From NCBI RefSeq assembly GCF_002294725.1, contig NZ_NSFT01000018.1:26766-90765 (forward strand): 64,000 bases of DNA. The letters are read 5' to 3'. Below are positions 40,996-49,872 of this stretch, one piece after another (position 1 is the first letter of the stretch; the number at the start of each line of letters is the position of its first letter). Under the pieces are notes generated by a model. The model had not been told where the DNA came from. It searched no databases and saw nothing but the letters and a program-made list of their open reading frames with translations. Origin of the DNA: Mesorhizobium sp. WSM4313 (GTDB lineage Bacteria > Pseudomonadota > Alphaproteobacteria > Rhizobiales > Rhizobiaceae). A program made the position numbers and the translations under genes.

Positions 40996-41172
40996 TCAAT
41001 TCCAGCAGAAATAGCGAGCCTCGTTGGAGTAGGATGCGTCGAGGCGGCCGAGGATCCGGCCGTTCGAATCGAGCATGGGCGCGGCCATGGCAGGCGAAAT
41101 AATGCTCGCGCCCGTAGAGGGCGACGGCCGCCTTGCCGGCCGCTGCCAGTTCCAAGCGCGTTGGTGCCGTAG
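40996..41172 (-). pseudogene. GAF-domain remnant of an AcoR-type regulator
   Basis: Three pieces of the GAF domain of AcoR/Fis-type activators lie in order in different frames: YGTNALGT, then AAVALYGREHYFACHGRA, then AMAAPMLDSNGRILGRLDAS with YSNEARYFCWN and a stop at 40996. In intact relatives the order G-T-N-A-[IL]-G ... V-x-G-x-E-H-[FY] ... A-A-P-I-x-D-x-x-G is the same. Frameshifted and truncated on both sides. Confidence 0.65.
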
Positions 41173-41181
41173 CGAGCGATC

Positions 41182-42267
41182 CTATCTCCCGCCGCTCTCT
41201 CTCATCCGTGCGATGATCTCGGCCATCAGCGCAAGGTCGCGTCGTGAGTCCGCCAGGTCGGTGACCGGCTTTGTGCCCTCCATAATGTGGCGGTGGAATG
41301 TCTCCAGTTCGTTAGAGAAGGCATCGCCATAGAGCGGTCCGAAGGCCTTCGTCACTGGGCCAAGCGACCCGGCCTCCGTCACCTCCAGGCGGGTCGGCAG
41401 GCTGCGGATATAGGGCGTGTCGTAGATGATCCGTACCCGTTTGGTGTTGGAGCGAACCTCGATCATGGCGTCGAACAGGCCGAGATCGTCGACCACCGCG
41501 TCATAGAGGCAGGCGAAGTGGCCATAGTCAAAGGTGACGCTGGTATTGGCGCCGCCATTGGTGCGGTGCGCCGCCACCACGCGCCGCGGCTCGCCGATCA
41601 AGCCGCGCATGGCCGAGATGTGGTGCGAGGAGAGCGCCGTCAGGCCGCGATAGGCGCGCACGAGGTCGGCCGATGCGTCTTTTCCGACCACCTCGCGGAT
41701 CAGCGCGTCGCGCTCCTCGGCACCGCGCGAAAGGATCGTAGCGTCGATATCGGCGGGGTAGAGGACGTTCTGGCTTTTCTTGAGAAAATGCCGGCCTTCC
41801 GAGATCAGGTCGAAAATGCGCACATGGGTGATGTCTCCGTATGCCGGCAACTCGTCTCGCGCCGCCAGATAAGCCGGCGCGTAGCGGCGCATGTAGCCAA
41901 CGAAGATCGTCTTTTTATAATCCTTGCTCAGCGCCATCAGCTCGTCGATCTCGCGCACCGTCAGGCAGGCCGGCTTTTCGAGCAGCACATGCTTGTTGGC
42001 TGTGATCGCGGCGCGGACGAAGCGGCTGTGCGTGTCGTCCGATGAGAGCACGAAGACCGCGTCGATGTCCGGCGAATTGATCAGCGCCTCGGCGCTTTCA
42101 TGGGCCTTGGCGGTTGGGTATTGCGAGGTGATGAGTTTCACTAGGCTCGGTGATACGTCATAGGCGCCGGCGATGACCCAGCGGTCGCGCTGGTCGGCCA
42201 ACACCGGCAGATGGATCGATTGCGCGACCTCTCCAAGACCCACAAGCCCGACACGGATCAGCGCCAC
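41182..42267 (-). CDS. Gfo/Idh/MocA-family sugar oxidoreductase (1)
   Basis: A 361-residue NAD(P)-dependent dehydrogenase. Rossmann start LIRVGLVGLGEVAQSIHLPV, the EKP motif in KHVLLEKPACLTVREIDELM, and the catalytic-region HH in LTALSSHHISAMRGLIGEPR. The insert before it (EGRHFLKKSQNVLYPADIDA) is unusually long and differs from the two other paralogues in the cluster. It is the last gene of the operon behind the CUT2 transporter (49 bases after the ATPase), so it probably oxidises the imported sugar or a derivative. Confidence 0.88.
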   Translation of the reverse strand: MALIRVGLVGLGEVAQSIHLPVLADQRDRWVIAGAYDVSPSLVKLITSQYPTAKAHESAEALINSPDIDAVFVLSSDDTHSRFVRAAITANKHVLLEKPACLTVREIDELMALSKDYKKTIFVGYMRRYAPAYLAARDELPAYGDITHVRIFDLISEGRHFLKKSQNVLYPADIDATILSRGAEERDALIREVVGKDASADLVRAYRGLTALSSHHISAMRGLIGEPRRVVAAHRTNGGANTSVTFDYGHFACLYDAVVDDLGLFDAMIEVRSNTKRVRIIYDTPYIRSLPTRLEVTEAGSLGPVTKAFGPLYGDAFSNELETFHRHIMEGTKPVTDLADSRRDLALMAEIIARMRESGGR

Positions 42268-42316
42268 GCCAAACTCCTTTGCTAGTTTGTTTCAATCTCC
42301 AAGCGCGACGCGGCGT

Positions 42317-43081
42317 TCACGCCGCGCCGGTCACCATCGCCACGAGCTCGTTGCCGGTGGTTTCGGATGAGCGCACCGTCGCCACCATCTTGCCAGCACG
42401 CATCACCCAGATCTGGTCGGAGAGCCGTCGCACCTGATCAAAATTATGGCTGATCAGGATGACGCTGACGCCTTGTTCGCGCAGCTTGCGGATAAGGGCC
42501 TCGACATTTGCCGTTTCCTGCACGCCAAGCGCCGCCGTCGGCTCGTCCATAACCACCAGCTTGGCGCCGGACCCAGCCGCGCGGCAGATCGAGATCGCCT
42601 GCCTCTGGCCGCCCGAGAGACGCCGGACGCGCTGGGTCACCGACGGAACGTTGATCGACAGCCGCGACAGCATGGCGCGCGCCTGCTCTTTCATCGCCTT
42701 GCGGTCGAGCAGGGCGAACGGGCCGATGCGGCGCACGATCTCACGGTTGAGGAAGAGGTTCTGCGCCACAGTCAATTCGTCGATCAGCGCCAGGTTCTGG
42801 TGCACGGTCTCGATGCCCGATTTGCGCGCCTCGTCCGGATTGGAGAACGGGTGCTGGCGGCCGTCGAAATAGATCGTGCCGCCATCGGGCACATGCACGC
42901 CGACCAGGCAGCGGATGAGCGTCGACTTGCCGGCGCCGTTGTCGCCGATCACCGCGGTGACCTCACCACGCCGGGCTTGAAACCCGACATCGGTGAAGGC
43001 GCGGATGCCGCCGAAATGCTTGCTCAGGCCTTGGCAGGCGAGGATCGCCTCGGAAGGCGCGATGTGATTGACGGTGCTCAT
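42317..43081 (-). CDS. CUT2 sugar ABC transporter, ATP-binding protein
   Basis: A 254-residue single ATPase domain: GEVTAVIGDNGAGKSTLIRC (Walker A), RRLSGGQRQAISICRAAGSG (signature), KLVVMDEPTAALGVQETANV (Walker B) and LISHNFDQVRRLSDQIWVMR. Unlike many CUT2 ATPases (two fused domains, about 500 residues) it has only one, the FrcA type. ATG 43081 overlaps the permease stop. Energises uptake by the permease and binding protein encoded just upstream. Confidence 0.92.
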   Translation of the reverse strand: MSTVNHIAPSEAILACQGLSKHFGGIRAFTDVGFQARRGEVTAVIGDNGAGKSTLIRCLVGVHVPDGGTIYFDGRQHPFSNPDEARKSGIETVHQNLALIDELTVAQNLFLNREIVRRIGPFALLDRKAMKEQARAMLSRLSINVPSVTQRVRRLSGGQRQAISICRAAGSGAKLVVMDEPTAALGVQETANVEALIRKLREQGVSVILISHNFDQVRRLSDQIWVMRAGKMVATVRSSETTGNELVAMVTGAA

Positions 43082-44082
43082 TTCTGATATCGCATGATCA
43101 GGGCCGCCAGGACCACGATCACGCCCACGGCAAGTGGTTGATAGAAGGCCGAGACGCTGAGCAGCGTCAGCCCGTTGACGAGGGCCGTCAGCATCAGCGC
43201 GCCGATGGCCGGTCCCAGGATGCTGGCGCGGCCGCCGAACAGGCTGACGCTGCCCAGCACCACCGCCGCCACGGAGTTCAGAAGCAGGCTCGTGTTGATC
43301 TGCGGCTCGGCGGAGCCGATGCGCGCCACCAGAAGGATCGACGCGATGCCGGCGCAGAAGCCGGAGATCGTGTAGGCGGCGATCTTGACCCGGTTCGTGC
43401 GGATGCCGAGCGCGCTGGCGCTCTCGGCCTGGCCGCCGGTGGCAAGCAGATGCACGCCGAACCGCGTGTGGTAGAGCGCAACATGCGCGACAAGGACGGC
43501 CGCGATCGCCACCCACACCGGATAGCCGAACGGGCCGAGATAACCTGACGCGAGCTTGAGCAGGAACGTCGAGCCCACCATGGTCGGCTCGCCGCCAGAC
43601 AGGATGAGGCCAAGACCAGTGATGCCGGAGAGCGTGCCGAGCGTCACCACGAAATCGGGAATACGCCCGGCAGTGATCAGCACGCCGTTCATCAAGCCTA
43701 TGGCGCTGGTGGCGAGCACCGCGAGCACGCAGGCGGCGAAGATGCCAAGACCTGCCGCATTGCCCAGGCCGAGGATGACCGCGCCGAGCATGACGGAGGC
43801 TGCGAGCGACAGGTCGATGCCGGACGTGGCGACAACGAAGGTCTGGCCGATCGACAGCACCACCAGGATCGCGGCGGCAAGCAGCATCGCCTGCATGTTG
43901 GCGACTGTGAGGAAGACTGGCGAGGTGACGCCGAACAGGATGACGAGACCGACCAGGCCGACGACGGATGCCCAGTCGGCCCAGAAGGAAGGATCGATGA
44001 GGAGAGCCGCCAGGGAGGGGCGGCTCTCCTCGTGGACGCCCGCCTGTCGAGAGGCGGGCGCGTTGTCGGCTGGAACGCTCAC
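43078..44082 (-). CDS. CUT2 sugar ABC transporter, permease
   Basis: A 334-residue inner-membrane permease of the RbsC/AlsC/FrcC family with about 8-10 helices. Marks: GVTSPVFLTVANMQAMLLAA, VVATSGIDLSLAASVMLGAV, IPDFVVTLGTLSGITGLGLI, ALGIRTNRVKIAAYTISGFC, and ASILGPAIGALMLTALVNGL. GTG start at 44082 overlaps the binding-protein stop (GTGA) and its own stop overlaps the ATPase start, so the three transport genes are coupled. Confidence 0.92.
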   Translation of the reverse strand: MSVPADNAPASRQAGVHEESRPSLAALLIDPSFWADWASVVGLVGLVILFGVTSPVFLTVANMQAMLLAAAILVVLSIGQTFVVATSGIDLSLAASVMLGAVILGLGNAAGLGIFAACVLAVLATSAIGLMNGVLITAGRIPDFVVTLGTLSGITGLGLILSGGEPTMVGSTFLLKLASGYLGPFGYPVWVAIAAVLVAHVALYHTRFGVHLLATGGQAESASALGIRTNRVKIAAYTISGFCAGIASILLVARIGSAEPQINTSLLLNSVAAVVLGSVSLFGGRASILGPAIGALMLTALVNGLTLLSVSAFYQPLAVGVIVVLAALIMRYQK

Positions 44083-45065
44083 TTCAGCATCTCGCGCAAG
44101 GGATCCGGATAGTCGCCGCCTGGACGCGGGAAGTTCTTGAGCGAGGCTTCCGCATTGTCCTTGTTGATGAGGAGCACCGGCGCCGGCACGTTGGCGGGCA
44201 GTTCCTTTCCCATGGCGGCAAGCTTGCACGCCTCGACGCCCATCGCGCCAACCACATAGGGGTATTGCGCGACGGTGGCCGTGAGTTCGCCGGCGGCGAC
44301 TGATTTCAGCGCGTCGACAATGCCGTCGAGGCCGATCACCTTGACGTCCTTGCCAGACGTCTGCACGGCCCGCTCGACGCCGAGCGCCATGATGTCGTTG
44401 GCGGCAAAGAAGCCGGCGAGATCCGGATGCGCGGCCAGGATGTCGGTGGCAGCAGTCAGCGCCTTCTCGCGATCCCAGTCGGCGCTCACCATGACCACCA
44501 CTTCCAGCTTACCCTCGACCGCCTGCTTGAAGCCCTTGATGCGCGCGTTCGAGCCGACGTCGCCGACGATGCCGGCGACCAGCGCCACCTTGGAACCTTT
44601 CGGCACCAGCTTTAGCATCTCCTCGCCGGCCAGCGCGCCGGCGGCGACGTTGTCGGTGCCGATATAAGTCGAGACGGCGAAGCCCGCGGCCTTGGCCTGC
44701 TCGGCATCGATGGTCGAGTCGATGTTGACGATCGGCTTCTTCTTCTGGGCGACCGGCACCAGCGCCTGCACCAGGTTGGAGACGCTGATCGGATTGACCA
44801 GGTAGCAATCATAATCCTGCAGGGCCATGGCCGTCAGCTTGTCGGCCTGCCCCGTCGCATCGCCCATATTGGCGGCAGCCTGCACGGTGACACCGACGCC
44901 GTCGGCCTTGGCCTGTTCCTCGATGCCCTTCTGCATGGTCTGGAAGAACGGATTGTCGAGGCCTTTGACGATCGCCGCGACCTTGGCGTCTTCGGCGTGC
45001 GCGGGCACGGCAAGCGTCGTAGCAAGCAGGCCAGCGCCGAGCGCCAGGCAATTGAACATGCGCAT
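44079..45065 (-). CDS. CUT2 sugar-binding protein, allose/ribose type
   Basis: A 328-residue periplasmic binding protein. Signal peptide 1-25 (LALGAGLLATTLAVPAHA). Mature part: AKVAAIVKGLDNPFFQTMQK, NPISVSNLVQALVPVAQKKK, then VVVMVSADWDREKALTAATD and AGFFAANDIMALGVERAVQT, KVIGLDGIVDALKSVAAGEL. The ADWDR-x-KAL and ANDxMALGVxxAV segments closely resemble E. coli AlsB (allose-binding protein). GGAGGAGGA precedes ATG 45065. Sugar specificity is inferred and could be another aldohexose or pentose. Confidence 0.9.
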   Translation of the reverse strand: MRMFNCLALGAGLLATTLAVPAHAEDAKVAAIVKGLDNPFFQTMQKGIEEQAKADGVGVTVQAAANMGDATGQADKLTAMALQDYDCYLVNPISVSNLVQALVPVAQKKKPIVNIDSTIDAEQAKAAGFAVSTYIGTDNVAAGALAGEEMLKLVPKGSKVALVAGIVGDVGSNARIKGFKQAVEGKLEVVVMVSADWDREKALTAATDILAAHPDLAGFFAANDIMALGVERAVQTSGKDVKVIGLDGIVDALKSVAAGELTATVAQYPYVVGAMGVEACKLAAMGKELPANVPAPVLLINKDNAEASLKNFPRPGGDYPDPLREMLK

Positions 45066-45446
45066 ATATCTTCCTCCTCCGGATTTTTGATTGTCGGCTC
45101 GTTGTTCTGCGAACGGCATGGCTGACGAAACGCACGCGAGCCCGGGGCTTGCGTTGGAAAGACAAGCTGGTGCGCGCGCAAGGCGCCCGGTTCGGGTTTC
45201 TTTCATATCAGGCGTTGCTCCTCCCAGAGCGCTGATGATATCACATCAGCGTTATCGCATGTTTGGAAATAATTTTACGTACGTCAAGAATTAAAATGGA
45301 ATACCGTGTATTTTTATGGGCTAAGATATGGGGAGGCTCCCTTCGATGATCTCTGCCGACCAAACGATTTGCGTACCCTGCGCAACTTAAGCTTCGGCCA
45401 CGGCTTGCCCCGGGGCACGCCGAGCTTCTGCCGGCGCGCTCTGGGT
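45066..45446. other. Promoter region of the CUT2 transport operon
   Basis: Between the end of the ROK kinase gene and the binding-protein gene. It holds the operator-like site A at 45271-45300 and AT-rich DNA around 45250-45320, in contrast to the GC-rich genes. No gene is seen on either strand. Confidence 0.5.
45271..45300. promoter_or_regulatory. Operator-like site A (LacI type) for the CUT2 transport operon
   Basis: Shares 25 of 30 bases with site B at 57017-57046. The palindromic core TTTTACGT/ACGTCAAG (45273-45288) is followed by AATTAAAATG. It lies about 205 bases before the CUT2 binding-protein gene in otherwise featureless AT-rich DNA. Presumed target of the LacI-family repressor at 59235-60257. 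Confidence 0.65.
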
Positions 45447-46430
45447 TTAGTCGTTCTGCACCATGGCCAACGCCGTGCCCGGCTCGCCTTCCCACAGGAT
45501 CAGGCTTGCCGCGCCGACCAGCCCGGCGCGGTCGCCAAGCTCGGCCGGCACGATCGGCACGTCGCGATAGGCCTGCATGGCCCGCTCCTCGATCGTTGCC
45601 CTGATCCTCGGCGCCAGCAGGTCGAAGCCATTGGCCAGTCCGCCGCCCATGACGATCACCTCGGGCGAATAAAGATGCAGAAGATTGGTGAAGCCGACGC
45701 CGAGCCATCGCGCCTCGGCCTCGACCAATTCGCGGGCGCTGGCATCGCCGGCCCGAGCGGCTTCGACGACATGCCGGGCGGAGACATCGCCGTCATTGGA
45801 AACACGTCTCAGCACCGATCCGTCGCCAGGCGCGGTGAGCTGCGTCGCCCGGCGCCCGAGAGCGGTGCCCGAAGCGACAGCCTCGAAGCAGCCGACATTG
45901 CCGCAGAAGCAGCGATCGCCTTCTCCGGTGATCGTCATGTGGCCGATCTCGGCCGCCAAGCCGCGCCTGCCGTGATAGATGTGGCCGTCAGCGATCACGC
46001 CGCCGCCGATGCCGGTCGACACGGTGACGAAGACCAGCGAGCCGGCGCCTCGGCCGGCGCCGAAGCGCCATTCGCCGAGCGCTGCCGCATTGGCATCGTT
46101 CTCCAACCGCACCGGCAGCCCGAACTGCCGGCTCAAAATGTCGATCATCGGCACGTTGTGCCAGCCGGAGAGCGTCGGCGGTCCGATGACGATCCCTGCC
46201 TTGGGATCGAGCGGACCAGGCGCGCAGGCGCCGATGCCGATCACTTTGGCCTGCGGGTGGTCGTCCAGCAGTTTGTCGGCGAGCGCGATGATCCGGCCGA
46301 TGACCGCCTCCGATCCCGCATCAGTCATCGTCGGTTCCGAGACGCGCGCCACAACCTCGCCGCCGCGCCCGATCAGCGCGCCGCGCAGCTCGGTGCCACC
46401 TAGATCGAAGGCAAGCGCAAGCGTGCTCAT
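45447..46430 (-). CDS. ROK-family sugar kinase
   Basis: A 327-residue kinase: phosphate loop LALAFDLGGTELRGALIGRG, SGWHNVPMIDILSRQFGLPV, LENDANAAALGEWRFGAGRG, catalytic/binding segment VTVSTGIGGGVIADGHIYHG, and the zinc motif AAEIGHMTITGEGDRCFCGN with VGCFEAVASG (H, C, C, C). Candidate substrates are allose, allulose or glucose. It is the last gene of the long minus-strand operon and is coupled to the epimerase by overlapping stop and start (46430). With the epimerase it forms an AlsK/AlsE-like pair. Confidence 0.9.
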   Translation of the reverse strand: MSTLALAFDLGGTELRGALIGRGGEVVARVSEPTMTDAGSEAVIGRIIALADKLLDDHPQAKVIGIGACAPGPLDPKAGIVIGPPTLSGWHNVPMIDILSRQFGLPVRLENDANAAALGEWRFGAGRGAGSLVFVTVSTGIGGGVIADGHIYHGRRGLAAEIGHMTITGEGDRCFCGNVGCFEAVASGTALGRRATQLTAPGDGSVLRRVSNDGDVSARHVVEAARAGDASARELVEAEARWLGVGFTNLLHLYSPEVIVMGGGLANGFDLLAPRIRATIEERAMQAYRDVPIVPAELGDRAGLVGAASLILWEGEPGTALAMVQND

Positions 46431-47152
46431 CAGGCGGCGGCCTTCAGCCCGTGCAACCAGGCCATGAGCTGCGCGAGGTCGGGGTCGCCGAAGGCAAGCG
46501 AGCCGAGCACCACCGTTTCGGCGCCGGCGGCGCGCAGCAGCGGCACCGTCTCATGGCGGATGCCGCCATCGGCTGCCAAAATGATGTCGGCCTCGCGGCC
46601 GGCTTTTCGCATCAGCGCGCGCGCCTCGATCAGGCGTGGGCAGGCTTTTTCGGACAGGCTCTGCCCCTTGACGCCGATCGAGGTGCCGAGCAGCGTCACA
46701 AAGCCGACGTCAGGCAGGAACGGCGCGATCGCGGAGATCGGCGTTTCTAGCCGCAGCACCACGCCCGCCTCGGCGCCGAGCTCATGCGCCAGCTTGACCG
46801 CGCGCAACCCGGCCTCGCCGTTTTCGGCGTGGATGGTGACAAGGTCGGCGCCGGCCTCGATGAACTGGCGGGTCTGTGCCTCGACGATATCCGCCTCGAC
46901 CATCAAATGCACGTGGATCGGTTTGGCCGTCAGCTTGGCGATGCGCGCCACCAGATCCGGGAAGAACAGGAAGCCGGGCGTGAAGCGGGCGTCCGCCACG
47001 TCGATGTGGTGCAGGTCGGCATGGGCTTCGATCCGCTTCAGGTCGCGCTCCATGTTGGCGAGATCCGCCGACCACAGCGAGAATTCGCCGATGAGCCGGT
47101 TGCGCGGCAGGCCGGCTATGGCCGCGGGTCCGGAGAGAGGTTTGGCGATCAT
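46430..47152 (-). CDS. Ribulose-phosphate 3-epimerase family protein (allulose-6-phosphate epimerase-like)
   Basis: A 240-residue TIM barrel: IGEFSLWSADLANMERDLKR, DLHHIDVADARFTPGFLFFP, KPIHVHLMVEADIVEAQTRQ, LVTIHAENGEAGLRAVKLAH, IILAADGGIRHETVPLLRAA. The metal-binding pattern (S-x-x-x-A-D-x-A, H-x-D-V-x-D, H-L-M-V, D-G-G-I) is that of Rpe/AlsE, but the sequence diverges from housekeeping Rpe, for example HIDVADARF in place of HxDVMDG. A 3-epimerisation of a ketose 6-phosphate is likely. Overlaps the hydrolase and the ROK gene at its ends. Confidence 0.85.
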   Translation of the reverse strand: MIAKPLSGPAAIAGLPRNRLIGEFSLWSADLANMERDLKRIEAHADLHHIDVADARFTPGFLFFPDLVARIAKLTAKPIHVHLMVEADIVEAQTRQFIEAGADLVTIHAENGEAGLRAVKLAHELGAEAGVVLRLETPISAIAPFLPDVGFVTLLGTSIGVKGQSLSEKACPRLIEARALMRKAGREADIILAADGGIRHETVPLLRAAGAETVVLGSLAFGDPDLAQLMAWLHGLKAAA

Positions 47153-47976
47153 GACGGAATGAGGCTCCGGGCTTTCGAGTGGGAATGAAGGAACGAGCTG
47201 ATCTGCTCGTGCAGTTCGGCGAAATGCTTCGCGCTGTCGCGCGCCTTGGGCGTGACCTCGGCAAAGGTCGAGTTGGGTATCGCGGCAGCCAGTGCACAGG
47301 CGGTCGACAATGGGTGCACGGCATCGATTTCGTTGCCGATGACCAGCGCCGGAACGTCGAGCGCAGCAGCGTCGTGTTCGGCAACGCCGGGTCCGTCGGC
47401 GGCGATGTTAGCCAGCACTCGTGCGAAGGCTTTGGCGCCAGGCCGGTCGAAATAGCCGAGCAGCGAGGCGAGATTGTCGGGCGCCTCGCGATTGAGCCGT
47501 GCAGCGGTTTCCGATTGCGCGAAGATCGCTCTCGCTTTCTCCGGGCCGTGGACCAGGATGAGCTCGGCGACCTCGACGATCGGCTGCATGTTCTGCGGCG
47601 CTGGCGAGAACGTCCATGCCGGCCGCACCAGGATGAGGCCAGTGACGCGCTCCGGATGGCGGCAGGCGAGGCGCAGCGCGATTCCCGCACCCATTGAAAC
47701 GCCGCCAGCAACGAAGCGGTGGAGGCCGGCCCGGTCGGCTGCGGCAAGCACGTCGTCGGCGAACATTTCGAACGAGAACGGCCGCCCTTCACCGAGGTTG
47801 GAGCCGCCATGGCCGCGGCATTCCAGCGTGATGCGGCGGAAGCCGGTGGGGAAAGTCTGCGCGACCTGCGCCTCGCCGCCGCCGAGCCCGTGCTGGAACA
47901 CCACCGCCGGGCCTTCGCCCGTGTCGGTGCCCAGCAGCGTCGCGCCGTCGCGAAGAAGCGCCATCCGCCCCGCCAT
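47149..47976 (-). CDS. Alpha/beta-fold hydrolase, possibly a lactonase
   Basis: A 275-residue hydrolase: GPAVVFQHGLGGGEAQVAQT (oxyanion HG), RRITLECRGHGGSNLGEGRP, nucleophile elbow RFVAGGVSMGAGIALRLACR (Ser in GVSMGAG), LVIGNEIDAVHPLSTACALA (Asp) and a C-terminal His in DSAKHFAELHEQISSFL. AAGGAG lies 8 bases before ATG 47976. In this operon beside Gfo/Idh dehydrogenases, which make aldonolactones from sugars, a sugar-lactone hydrolase is a reasonable but unproven guess. Confidence 0.82.
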   Translation of the reverse strand: MAGRMALLRDGATLLGTDTGEGPAVVFQHGLGGGEAQVAQTFPTGFRRITLECRGHGGSNLGEGRPFSFEMFADDVLAAADRAGLHRFVAGGVSMGAGIALRLACRHPERVTGLILVRPAWTFSPAPQNMQPIVEVAELILVHGPEKARAIFAQSETAARLNREAPDNLASLLGYFDRPGAKAFARVLANIAADGPGVAEHDAAALDVPALVIGNEIDAVHPLSTACALAAAIPNSTFAEVTPKARDSAKHFAELHEQISSFLHSHSKARSLIPS

Positions 47977-48794
47977 CACACCAACTCCTTGAGGAAACGC
48001 GCTACCCCAGGTGCTTCCTCGGCTGATAGCCCGTGTGTCACCAGCGGCCCGTCGAAGCCTGTGGCCTTCAGGCGAGCGATGAAATCGGCGAAGTCGACCA
48101 CGCCCCGTCCAGCCGTGGCAAAGCGGCCATCGGCGAAGCGGTCCTTGGCATGCGCCAGAGAGACATGGCCCGCCGCGCGCTCGACCGCTTCGGCAACGAT
48201 GGCGCGCGCCTTGTCCGGATTGGCCTGTTCGAACAGATTGGCAGGGTCGAGCACGATGCGCAGGCGCTTCGAGCCCATCTCGCCGATCAGCCGCATGGCG
48301 TCGTCGGCCGAGGTGACGATGTTGGCCTGCTCCGGCTCGATGCCGAGATCGACGCCATGGCGCTCGGCGAGCTGCAGCGCCCTTTCCATTTCGTGCGCCA
48401 TGTCGGCCCAAGCCGATGGATCGGCATTGTTTGGGTGGTACGCCCACTGGTCCTCGGTGTTGCGCGTTCCGGTGCTGAGCGTGACAAGCGGGATCGAAAG
48501 CCTGGCCGCGGTTTCGATGACGACCGCCAGCCGTCGCAGTCCATCCTCGCGCCCCCGGCTGTCCGGATGCGCCATGTTGTATGTGCCGGAGAGAGCGACG
48601 AGACCGATCCCGGTCGCCTTGGCAGCGGCACCGATGGCGTCGATTGCCGCGTCCGGAACCGCGTCGGGCATCGACGGCAGGCCGGCGCAGGCGAGGTTGA
48701 ACTGAGTGACCGCGAAGCCCGCATCTCGGACTGCGGCAAGCACGCCGGTCGGCTCGCTGCCCGGGAAAGTCTTGGCGAACACCCCGACCTGCAT
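47976..48794 (-). CDS. Sugar-phosphate isomerase/epimerase family TIM barrel (1)
   Basis: A 272-residue AP-endonuclease-2-type barrel: QVGVFAKTFPGSEPTGVLAA, GIGLVALSGTYNMAHPDSRG, LVTLSTGTRNTEDQWAYHPN, VDLGIEPEQANIVTSADDAM, RLRIVLDPANLFEQANPDKA, VSLAHAKDRFADGRFATAGR. The metal-binding Glu, Asp, His and Glu/Asp positions of the family are visible (IEPE, LDPAN, AHAKD). Members include epimerases, isomerases and inosose dehydratases. Overlaps its neighbours at both ends, so it is tightly co-translated. Confidence 0.86.
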   Translation of the reverse strand: MQVGVFAKTFPGSEPTGVLAAVRDAGFAVTQFNLACAGLPSMPDAVPDAAIDAIGAAAKATGIGLVALSGTYNMAHPDSRGREDGLRRLAVVIETAARLSIPLVTLSTGTRNTEDQWAYHPNNADPSAWADMAHEMERALQLAERHGVDLGIEPEQANIVTSADDAMRLIGEMGSKRLRIVLDPANLFEQANPDKARAIVAEAVERAAGHVSLAHAKDRFADGRFATAGRGVVDFADFIARLKATGFDGPLVTHGLSAEEAPGVARFLKELV

Positions 48795-49870
48795 CAGACC
48801 GCTCCCGTCACATTGGCGAGCTCGACGCGTTCGCCGCTCTCGACCGAGCGGGCGATCGCCACCATGGCGCGGATGGAAGCGACCCCATCCTCGACCGTGG
48901 CGCCGCGCTGCGGGGCGCCGTTGAGGACTGTATCGGCGAGACCTTCCAATTGGCGACGGAAGAAATGGCCGTCGGCGCCGAGCGGCTTGCGCGATGTGGC
49001 GTCCTTCTCGTGGAAGATGTCGACCTCGCTGGCGCGGAAATACCAAGGATTGAAAGTCTTCGCGATCACCGAGCCGTTCTGGCCATAGAGCTGAAACCCC
49101 TCGTGCCAGTCCATCCGCACGGCGACGGTAAGGTCGAGATGGCCAAGCGCGCCATTGGCGAACTCGGTCTCGACGAACCAGCAATAGGCGCCGAAGCGCT
49201 CGTTGAGGCGGGCGCGAACGGCGGTGATCTCTCCGCATAGGAAGCGCGCCGTGTCGACGAGATGCGAGCCATGCGCCAGCATGAAATACTGCCGCAGGTC
49301 CGCCTTCGGATTGCCGCCCGGCTTCCTCGCCAGCTTGCTGGTGACGGGCAGTGGCTGCACGGCGTCGGTGTTGGTGTAGCGATGGGTGGAATCGCAATAC
49401 CAGGCCTTGAGCGCCAGGATCTCGCCCATCTCGTCGCGCACGAAATCGCGCGCCGCTTCCAGCGCCGGGTCGAAGCGTTTCATGTGCCCGACCTGCAGCA
49501 CCTTGCCCGAGCGCTTGACCGCTTCGGCAAGCTTCTCGCCTTCCTCGACTGACACGCCGATCGGCTTCTCGCACAGCACATGCTTGCCGGCTTCCAGCGC
49601 CTTGGTCGACATCGGCACGTGATAGGCGTCCGACGTGGCGACAATCACCGCCTCGAGCTCTGGATCGGCGAGCATCTCGTCATAGTCGCCATACATCTTC
49701 CGCGGCTCGTAGGTGGCGCCCATGCGCGCCAACAGATCGGGCGCCGCATCGCAGATCGCGTAGAGGTCGGCGTTGCTTGCCTTTAGGCAGGATTCCAGAT
49801 GCGCGAATTGCGCGATCGGCCCGCAGCCGAGCACACCGACACGAAGGCGACGGTCTTTCTTGACGATCAT
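48794..49870 (-). CDS. Gfo/Idh/MocA-family sugar oxidoreductase (2)
   Basis: A 358-residue NAD(P)-dependent dehydrogenase: RRLRVGVLGCGPIAQFAHLE, VIVATSDAYHVPMSTKALEA, GKHVLCEKPIGVSVEEGEKL (EKP motif), QVGHMKRFDPALEAARDFVR, AHGSHLVDTARFLCGE. The HGSHLVD segment supplies the catalytic His. It lies between two sugar-isomerase-type barrels, 2 bases after one and overlapping the next, so oxidation and isomerisation of the same sugar are likely coupled. Confidence 0.9.
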   Translation of the reverse strand: MIVKKDRRLRVGVLGCGPIAQFAHLESCLKASNADLYAICDAAPDLLARMGATYEPRKMYGDYDEMLADPELEAVIVATSDAYHVPMSTKALEAGKHVLCEKPIGVSVEEGEKLAEAVKRSGKVLQVGHMKRFDPALEAARDFVRDEMGEILALKAWYCDSTHRYTNTDAVQPLPVTSKLARKPGGNPKADLRQYFMLAHGSHLVDTARFLCGEITAVRARLNERFGAYCWFVETEFANGALGHLDLTVAVRMDWHEGFQLYGQNGSVIAKTFNPWYFRASEVDIFHEKDATSRKPLGADGHFFRRQLEGLADTVLNGAPQRGATVEDGVASIRAMVAIARSVESGERVELANVTGAV

Positions 49871-49872
49871 GG

